A stretch of 13,140 bases of DNA from Asaia bogorensis (lineage in GTDB: Bacteria > Pseudomonadota > Alphaproteobacteria > Acetobacterales > Acetobacteraceae). Under the pieces are notes generated by a model. That model worked only from the letters and a program-made list of their open reading frames with translations. It ran no database searches and was not told the origin of the DNA. Shown here one piece after another: positions 8,800 through 13,140 of the stretch. The DNA lies in NCBI GenBank assembly GCA_945871455.1, contig CAMBXJ010000060.1, positions 1 through 13,140 of the forward strand, in the 5' to 3' direction. Both the position numbers and the translations under genes were made by a program. How positions within the stretch are numbered: position 1 is the stretch's first letter; each line of letters starts with the position of its first letter.

Positions 8800-8821
8800 T
8801 GATCGCGGATCGGGTCAGCTT

Positions 8822-9001
8822 TCACGGCATGATCTGTTGCAGAAATGACGCAAGCCGCGCCCCGGCCGCATCAGCCGCATTGGTTGCCCGGAAGGCGATC
8901 CGCAACTCGTCCGTCGCAGCATAGCGGACGCCACCGACGTCGATGGCGTCCGACAGATTGACAGAAAGCGAAGGCGCCCCGGTGTGCCGCGCCGGCCCAG
9001 C
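8822..9001 (-). pseudogene. Start-less coding remnant, family not recognised
   Basis: On the minus strand, directly after the TAG of the binding protein and in the same frame, 59 sense codons run to a TGA at 8822-8824. They read like real protein: SVNLSDAIDVGGVRY, then AATDELRIAFRATNAADAAG and a helical end ARLASFLQQIMP. There is no ATG, GTG or TTG before the penultimate residues, so it cannot be translated alone in a usual way. I infer the C-terminal remnant of a gene whose front was lost, or readthrough past the TAG. The binding protein ends in the standard EGVWLDR, so its own stop looks correct. I do not recognise the family. Confidence 0.35.
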
Positions 9002-10600
9002 CTATCGATCCAGCCAAACGCCTTCGAAGCGTGGGCTGTTGTAAACGCTGTTCACCATTGGCGTGTACCCCTTCAGATAGGGGTGCCAGCAGGTCGCGGC
9101 GGGGTAATGGTAAAGAATGGGCCGAGCCATGTCCTGTTGCAGCTTGCGGTCGATGTCCCAGACGAGTTTTTTGCGCGTTTCGACGTTGGTTTCCTGCGAT
9201 TGCTGGTCGAACAATGACTGCAGGTCGCGGTTGCAGTACTGGGTGAAGTTGCGAGCGGATCCGCAGGCATAGTTCTCGTAGAAATTCTGATCAGGGTCGT
9301 CGACGGCCCCGCAGGTGATGTTAGGCCCGATCGCATAGTCCTTCCGCGCGATTTTCGGGAACCAACTGGCCGTGTCCACCGGCTCCAACTCGGCGTCGAT
9401 ATAGATATGCTTCAGCGAGTCGACCAGCAGGATCCCGGGGTCGCGGTGGGCCGGGATATTGCGGGCCGATACCTTCAGCTTCAGCCGCTTGTCCGGTCCG
9501 TAGCCCAACGATGCCATGATTTTGCGGGCTTCCGCGCGGTTCGCTTCCGGGTCTGGTCCGTAACCGGGCAGATCGGCCAGCATGGAAGTTGGCATGCCCC
9601 ACACACCTTCCGGCGGCGGTTGCATGGACCCGCCGATGGCGCCTTTGCCCTCGGTCAGGATGTCGATGAACGCCTGGCGGTCCAGGGTCAGGGCCAGGGC
9701 TCGCCGCATTTCCGGATTGTCGAACGGCGCCCGCTCCCGGTTCACGATGACGTTTACCGCGCAATTGTTCGGCACCAATTTGCAGACCGCCTGCGGCACC
9801 TGTTCCTGCATGCCTCTCAGCAGCGGGACCGAAACTTCGTTGGGGAAGGTCATGTCGAACTTGCCGGTCACGAAGGCCAGCATGGCGGTGGAGCGGTTGG
9901 TGATGATGGTATATTCGATCGCGTCCAGATATGGTCGGCCGGGCTTCCAATAGTCGGTGTTACGGGTCAGTTTGATCGACTCGTTCTGCTTGAATTCCAC
10001 GAACTTGAACGGGCCGGTGCCGATCGGGTTGGTGCGCATGTCGCGCGCGGCCACATGGCACGGATAGATGACTGAATAGCCGGATGCGAGCAGCGCCAGC
10101 AGCGCCGGTTGCGGGCGGCCGAGCTGGAAGGTGATTTCGAAATCGCCGTTGGGAACGACGTCTTTCAGATTGTGATACCACCCGCCGCGCAGATTGTTCC
10201 GCAACGGCGCGGCCGCGCGCCCCATCAGCAGGTCCCAGGTGCATTTCACATCCTTGGACGTGAAGGGCTTGCCGTCGTGCCATTTGACTCCCTCGCGCAG
10301 CTTGAAGGTCAGGGCGGTGTTGTCAGCGCTCCAGGACCACGACGTGGCGAGTTCCGGCTGGATGGTTTCGACACTGTTGCGGGGTTGTTCCTGGTCGTAA
10401 AGGACCAGGTTGTTGAACAGCGCCATGAAGGGGGCGGTGACCGAGTTGCTGGATTCCTCCAGGATCGACGGGCTGCCCGGGCTGTCGCGGTGATACAGTT
10501 TCAGGACGCCGCCGGGCTTCGGGTCCGCGGCGATCCCCGCGGTCGACAGGGCCAGGAAGGCCGCGGCCGCCAGTAGGCCCCGCTTTAGAAAATTGGACAT
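9002..10600 (-). CDS. ABC transporter substrate-binding protein, family 5
   Basis: The product has 532 residues, the usual length for family 5 (peptide/opine/nickel) periplasmic solute-binding proteins. Residues 1-25 form a Sec signal (MSNFLKRGLLAAAAFLALS...), probably cut before DPKPGG. Family marks include ELATSWSWSADNTALTFKLREGVKWHDGKPFTSKDV near the N-terminal lobe, PIGTGPFKFVEFK in the middle and a closing EGVWLDR. It should bind an oligopeptide-like or other organic ligand and deliver it to an ABC permease. No permease or ATPase gene lies beside it, so it is an orphan here. The ATG at 10600 is supported by a G-rich site (GGGGGGAGA) 4 bases upstream and by the signal peptide; the frame remains open upstream without protein character. 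It diverges from the dioxygenase gene, hinting at a shared substrate. The ligand cannot be read from the sequence. Confidence 0.92.
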   Translation of the reverse strand: MSNFLKRGLLAAAAFLALSTAGIAADPKPGGVLKLYHRDSPGSPSILEESSNSVTAPFMALFNNLVLYDQEQPRNSVETIQPELATSWSWSADNTALTFKLREGVKWHDGKPFTSKDVKCTWDLLMGRAAAPLRNNLRGGWYHNLKDVVPNGDFEITFQLGRPQPALLALLASGYSVIYPCHVAARDMRTNPIGTGPFKFVEFKQNESIKLTRNTDYWKPGRPYLDAIEYTIITNRSTAMLAFVTGKFDMTFPNEVSVPLLRGMQEQVPQAVCKLVPNNCAVNVIVNRERAPFDNPEMRRALALTLDRQAFIDILTEGKGAIGGSMQPPPEGVWGMPTSMLADLPGYGPDPEANRAEARKIMASLGYGPDKRLKLKVSARNIPAHRDPGILLVDSLKHIYIDAELEPVDTASWFPKIARKDYAIGPNITCGAVDDPDQNFYENYACGSARNFTQYCNRDLQSLFDQQSQETNVETRKKLVWDIDRKLQQDMARPILYHYPAATCWHPYLKGYTPMVNSVYNSPRFEGVWLDR

Positions 10601-10891
10601 TGATGTCTCCCCCCCGCCGCATGCCGTCCGTGGTTTCCCGGGCCCGACGGCCGGTCCGCGTGACGCTGTTTCGGTGCGGAAAGTGTCCGACGTTTGCCGC
10701 TCGGCGTCCAGAGGCTCAGGCAGGGGGGCGGAAATGTTCGGCGGGCGGGCGGAATTTGACTCCGGTGCAAGACCGGGATCAGTGTGAAGGAACAAGAACG
10801 GATCGGCGCTGTCCCGAGTGCGTCGATGCGCGCGAACCATTCACGCTGCTCGTGACCGGTCTGGTTCATGAGCTTCGGAGGAGAGCCGCCC
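10601..10891. promoter_or_regulatory. Divergent intergenic region between binding protein and dioxygenase
   Basis: These 291 bases must hold both promoters. Candidate features are TTGACT at 10756-10761 as a plus-strand -35 without a good -10, and a small hairpin CCGGT-GCAAG-ACCGG at 10762-10776. The dioxygenase has a strong ribosome binding site, GGAGGAGA at 10877-10884. I see no gene and no regulator in the region. Confidence 0.4.
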
Positions 10892-11791
10892 ATGAGCATC
10901 ACCTTCACCCCATTGCATCCCGTGATCGCGGCCGAATGTCATGGCGCGGATATCAGCAAGCCCCTGACGGCCGAGCAGGCGGCGGCGATCGATGCGGGCA
11001 TGGATCGGTATGCGGTGTTGGTGTTTCGTCAGGGAACGCCGCTGACGACCGAACAGCAGGTTGCCTTTACGAAGAATTTTGGCGAACTGGAGCCACCCTA
11101 CCGCCAGATCCATGCGGCCGAGGGCATGCGGCTGAAGGACCCGGCGCTGGCCGATATCTCCAACCTGGGCCCGGATGGCCGCGTGCTGGAACGCGACGAC
11201 CGCAAGCGGTTGTTCGGGCTGGGCAACCAGCTTTGGCACAGCGACAGCAGCTACAAGGTGATCCCGTCGCGCTACTCCCTGTTATGCGCGCATGTCATTC
11301 CGCCGGAGGGAGGCAACACGCAGTTCGCCGACATGCGGGCGGCTTACGACATGCTGGATGCGGCCACGAAGACCATGATCGAGGACCTGACCTGCGAGCA
11401 TTCGCGCATTTTCTCGAAGGGCACTCTGGGTTTCGCCTTTACCGACCAGGAATTGCGGGACTTCGCACCGGTGCGCCAGAGGCTGGTGCGGACGCATCGC
11501 AAGACCGGACGCAAGTCGCTGTATCTGTCGTCTCATGCCGGGCGTATCGTCGGCTGGCCGGTGCCCGAAGCGCAGATGCTGTTGCGCGAACTGACCGAGC
11601 ACGCGACGCAGCGGGAGTTTGTCTATACCCACAAGTGGCAGGTCGGCGACCTGGTTGTCTGGGACAACCGCGCCACGATGCACCGCGCTCGTCCCTATAA
11701 CGACACGCGATATCCCCGGGATTTGCGGCGCACTACGTTGACTGACGGGGTGCCGACGGTCGAACAGACGATGGCGGAAGCGGCGGAGTAA
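10892..11791 (+). CDS. TauD/TfdA-family Fe(II)/2-oxoglutarate dioxygenase
   Basis: The product has 299 residues. The family couples oxidation of 2-oxoglutarate to hydroxylation of a substrate, often breaking a C-S, C-N or C-O bond; TauD acts on taurine and TfdA on 2,4-dichlorophenoxyacetate. The iron facial triad is visible: His116 and Asp118 in LWHSDSS, and His264 in ATMHRARPY. Arg279/Arg280 in DLRRTT should bind the 2-oxoglutarate carboxylate. The blocks WHSDSSYK, PPEGGNTQFADMRAAYD, GRKSLYL and GDLVVWDNRATMHR look closer to TfdA-like than to taurine enzymes, but the substrate is not fixed. The ATG at 10892 has GGAGGAGA 7 bases upstream; an ATG at 10868 lacks one. It is divergent from a solute-binding protein, so import of its substrate by that system is a fair guess. 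Confidence 0.93.
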   Translation: MSITFTPLHPVIAAECHGADISKPLTAEQAAAIDAGMDRYAVLVFRQGTPLTTEQQVAFTKNFGELEPPYRQIHAAEGMRLKDPALADISNLGPDGRVLERDDRKRLFGLGNQLWHSDSSYKVIPSRYSLLCAHVIPPEGGNTQFADMRAAYDMLDAATKTMIEDLTCEHSRIFSKGTLGFAFTDQELRDFAPVRQRLVRTHRKTGRKSLYLSSHAGRIVGWPVPEAQMLLRELTEHATQREFVYTHKWQVGDLVVWDNRATMHRARPYNDTRYPRDLRRTTLTDGVPTVEQTMAEAAE

Positions 11792-11829
11792 GACCAACCG
11801 GCCGAACCAGTGACCCATGGCGACAACGG

Positions 11830-11928
11830 CCTTTGTCATTGCGAGCGCAGCGAAGCAATCCAGGGCAACCAACAGGGTCGATAGTGCCAGACCCCTGGAT
11901 TGCTTCGCTGCGCTCGCAATGACAAAGG
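11830..11928. repeat. Perfect 36-bp inverted repeat (dispersed palindromic element)
   Basis: Bases 11830-11865 are the exact reverse complement of 11893-11928, with a 27-base loop. The arm contains GTCATTGCGAGCGCAGCGAA and ends in GCAATCCAGG. I recall close relatives of 'GTCATTGCGAGCGAAGCGAAGCAATCCA' as abundant dispersed palindromes in many proteobacterial genomes. It begins 38 bases after the dioxygenase stop and could fold into a very stable hairpin that ends or protects that mRNA. It codes for nothing credible. Confidence 0.88.
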
Positions 11929-11986
11929 TCACCCATAGGTCAGCGGTTGGGGCGGTTGGTATTAGTGGTATAAACGACGTATTATG

Positions 11987-12448
11987 GTAACTGCCCAGCT
12001 ACCTCGCGCGCAATACGCCGCTCAGCGTGTAGTACGGCTTCCAATGGTCGTGCACGACAATGCCGGAGACGTTCTCCATCAGGCTGCCGCGCTTTGCCGT
12101 CCGGCGCAGCGTCTTGCCGGGATGGCCCGGCTGTCCGTCGGTCTTCTTGCCGGACTTCCCTCTCGGTCTGGCGATGCGCACGGGCTTCTTCAGCCCGTCG
12201 CTGGATGGGGGGGTGCCGCTGTTGCCGCTGTTGAGGCCGAGCCGGCGTTCCGGTTCGGCGATGCGTGCCTCGTGCGCCAGAATCATGGCGATGAGGGCGT
12301 CTTTCGAAAGCTGGCTGACGGCGGCGTGATCCACCGACTCCTTCGCATCCGGAACCTAGCCCTCTGTCAAATGGGTTCTCAACCTGAAAATCGATCTCTC
12401 GTCGCTTGGGGGTACCGACTGAGCACGACCGGGGAACCTGGGCAGTTA
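11987..12448 (-). mobile_element. Internally deleted IS66-family element with both terminal repeats
   Basis: GTAACTGCCCAG (11987-11998) and CTGGGCAGTTAC (12437-12448) form a perfect 12-bp terminal inverted repeat; GTAA is the usual tip of IS66-family elements. Between them lies a shortened transposase gene on the minus strand. The element is 462 bp, whereas full IS66 elements are mostly 1.3-2.5 kb. The transposase begins only about 100 bases from the right end, which suits the single-gene (ISBst12-like) subgroup without tnpA/tnpB, although deletion of those genes is also possible. No 8-bp target duplication is visible: flanks are GTATTATG and GGCAAATT. Confidence 0.8.
11999..12334 (-). pseudogene. 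IS66-family transposase remnant with internal and 3' deletions
   Basis: The 111-residue product starts like IS66 transposases: a coiled segment (IAMILAHEARIAEPERRLG), then LNSGNSGTPPSSDGLKKP and GKKTDGQPGHPGKTLRR. Right after GKTLRRTA it jumps to RGSLMENVSGIVVHDHWKPY and YTLSGVL, a block that lies far downstream in full-length proteins (just before the CNAHHLREL part). The zinc-finger and first catalytic portions are therefore missing, the frame is kept, and the 3' part after GVLRA is lost up to the terminal repeat. It cannot be an active transposase. The ends might still be moved by a related enzyme elsewhere in the genome. Confidence 0.88.
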
Positions 12449-12490
12449 CGGCAAATTAAAGATGGGGTAACGACATTTCGATCCAGGGTC

Positions 12491-12522
12491 GCCGCCGGCC
12501 GGCCCGAAGGCAGGCCGGCGGT
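12491..12522 (-). terminator. GC-rich hairpin after the Calx-beta/RTX-type fragment
   Basis: CCGCCGGCC (12492-12500) and GGCCGGCGG (12513-12521) form a perfect 9-bp stem around a 12-base loop, extendable by one G-T pair. It begins 11 bases after the minus-strand stop at 12532. No T-run follows. It is probably the transcription end of the former large gene. Confidence 0.5.
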
Positions 12523-12531
12523 GCGCTGTCT

Positions 12532-13005
12532 TCAGCCGATGATCGCGTGACCGCCGGCGAACCGAGTATGGTTCGCCAGCAGGTCCGCTGCGGTCTGCGA
12601 GCCGGAGACGCCCGCCAGGACCACGCCGTGGGCAGGATCGGCGCTGGCGTACAGGCTGATCGCGTGCACCCCGTCGATCGTCGTGTCGGAAGCCCGCAGC
12701 GCCCCGGGCAGCGCACCCAGGAGGTCGATGTCCAGAACATCCTGACCCAGGTCGAACCCGGAGACGATCTCGACACCGTGCGACGCGTCCAGCGCCGCAA
12801 CGACCGTCGCCGCGCTCGGACCCAGATCGATCAGCGCGGGCGTGCCGATGAACTCAAGGTTCGGCGCATCCAGGCCGGAAATCGCGGCTGCCGGCACGAA
12901 GCTGAGGCTGTCGGCCGCATGGAACGCCGCCAGGCTCGCGCCATCATCGTTCACGATCGTGCCCGTGGCGGAGGCCGTCCCAATGGACGTACCGGAACGT
13001 GTCAA
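12532..13005 (-). pseudogene. C-terminal remnant of a Calx-beta/RTX-type secreted protein
   Basis: The frame ends at TGA 12532-12534 and is open back to a TAA at 13033-13035; the only early start codon is a TTG at 13005. The first homologous residues are SGTSIGTASATGTIVNDDG, the typical end of a Calx-beta repeat, which should be preceded by about 80 residues of beta-sandwich and usually by many more repeats. None follow upstream, so the front is missing. The remaining 135 residues contain HGVEIVSGFDLGQDVLDIDL, resembling the C-terminal GFD.G.D.LDL module of proteins exported by type I secretion. Such proteins are usually large surface or secreted adhesins. The piece is probably not functional. 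The break lies near 13000. Confidence 0.7.
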
Positions 13006-13032
13006 CGACTTTGATACACCCGGGTTCGTAAT

Positions 13033-13140
13033 TTAAGCTCGTGTCCTGACCCTCGGCCGGTATTGCTCAGGGACAAGGAAGATGACCGGCGGGAGTGCCG
13101 GATCCGGCCGGATGAATGCCGTGACGGCTTCGTGGGTGCG
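13033..13140 (-). other. Unidentified edge sequence with an open frame
   Basis: On the minus strand a frame enters from beyond the window and ends at TAA 13033-13035, giving 35 visible residues (RTHEAVTAFIRPDPALPPVI, then FLVPEQYRPRVRTRA). I do not recognise it. On the plus strand ATG 13082 follows AAGGA and also stays open to the edge. As it abuts a beheaded gene, an inserted mobile element is plausible; an imperfect palindrome, GTGTCAA...TTGATACAC at 13000-13020, lies at the joint. Confidence 0.25.

Noticed and set aside
10745..10795. Resemblance to a cobalamin riboswitch core (CCGGTGCAAGACCGG followed by CAGTGTGAAGG) before the dioxygenase
   Set aside because: Only a short hairpin matches. 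The conserved CCCGCNACTG segment and the outer helices are missing, and the downstream gene has no link to cobalamin.
10601..10840. N-terminal extension of the solute-binding protein frame
   Set aside because: The frame is open but the residues lack protein character; the ATG at 10600 has a strong ribosome binding site and starts a signal peptide.
11979..12456. 8-bp target duplication flanking the IS66 remnant
   Set aside because: The 8 bases outside each terminal repeat (GTATTATG and GGCAAATT) do not match.

Overview
The window is GC-rich throughout (roughly two thirds G+C). It carries a trpG-trpD-trpC-moaC-moeA run followed by lexA, and lexA is preceded by direct-repeat SOS boxes of the GTTC-N7-GTTC type. 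That operator type and this gene order point to an alphaproteobacterium. My best guess is a Rhodospirillales/Acetobacteraceae-like genome; this is inferred from layout and protein style, not from a database search.

Layout. (a) 1-390: the 3' end of an IS701-type transposase cut by the window edge, then a small inverted repeat. (b) 391-1869, minus: a patatin-like phospholipase with a lipoprotein signal. (c) 2064-2790, plus: a VapB-VapC toxin-antitoxin pair with a putative operator, followed by about 570 bp with no convincing gene. (d) 3361-7662, plus: a tight operon of tryptophan biosynthesis (trpG, trpD, trpC) and molybdenum cofactor synthesis (moaC, moeA). Three of its junctions are separated by 4-bp overlaps or a few bases. 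(e) 7695-8540, plus: lexA with its own promoter, two SOS-box candidates and a terminator-like hairpin, then a 58-residue two-helix membrane protein. (f) 8822-10600, minus: a start-less coding remnant and an intact secreted family-5 ABC solute-binding protein without permease genes beside it. (g) 10892-11791, plus: a TfdA/TauD-type Fe(II)/2-oxoglutarate dioxygenase, divergent from the binding protein. (h) 11830-13140: an accessory junkyard with a perfect 36-bp inverted repeat, an internally deleted IS66-family element that keeps both ends, the beheaded C-terminus of a Calx-beta/RTX-type secreted protein, and an unidentified edge sequence.

How the parts work together. TrpG supplies ammonia to anthranilate synthase (trpE is not in the window); TrpD and TrpC carry anthranilate to indole-3-glycerol phosphate. 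MoaC and MoeA act at the first and last stages of molybdopterin synthesis. LexA probably represses itself through the boxes over its promoter. The binding protein and the dioxygenase may form a scavenging pair for an unknown organic substrate, but that is only context. VapBC, the patatin lipoprotein and the IS relics are accessory.

I do not see a convincing new multi-gene system. The items most worth a second look are the dual-frame 15-bp repeat at the trpG/trpD junction, the opposed pair of SOS boxes before lexA, the IS66 deletion derivative with intact ends, the start-less ORF behind the binding protein, and the orphan binding protein/dioxygenase pair.
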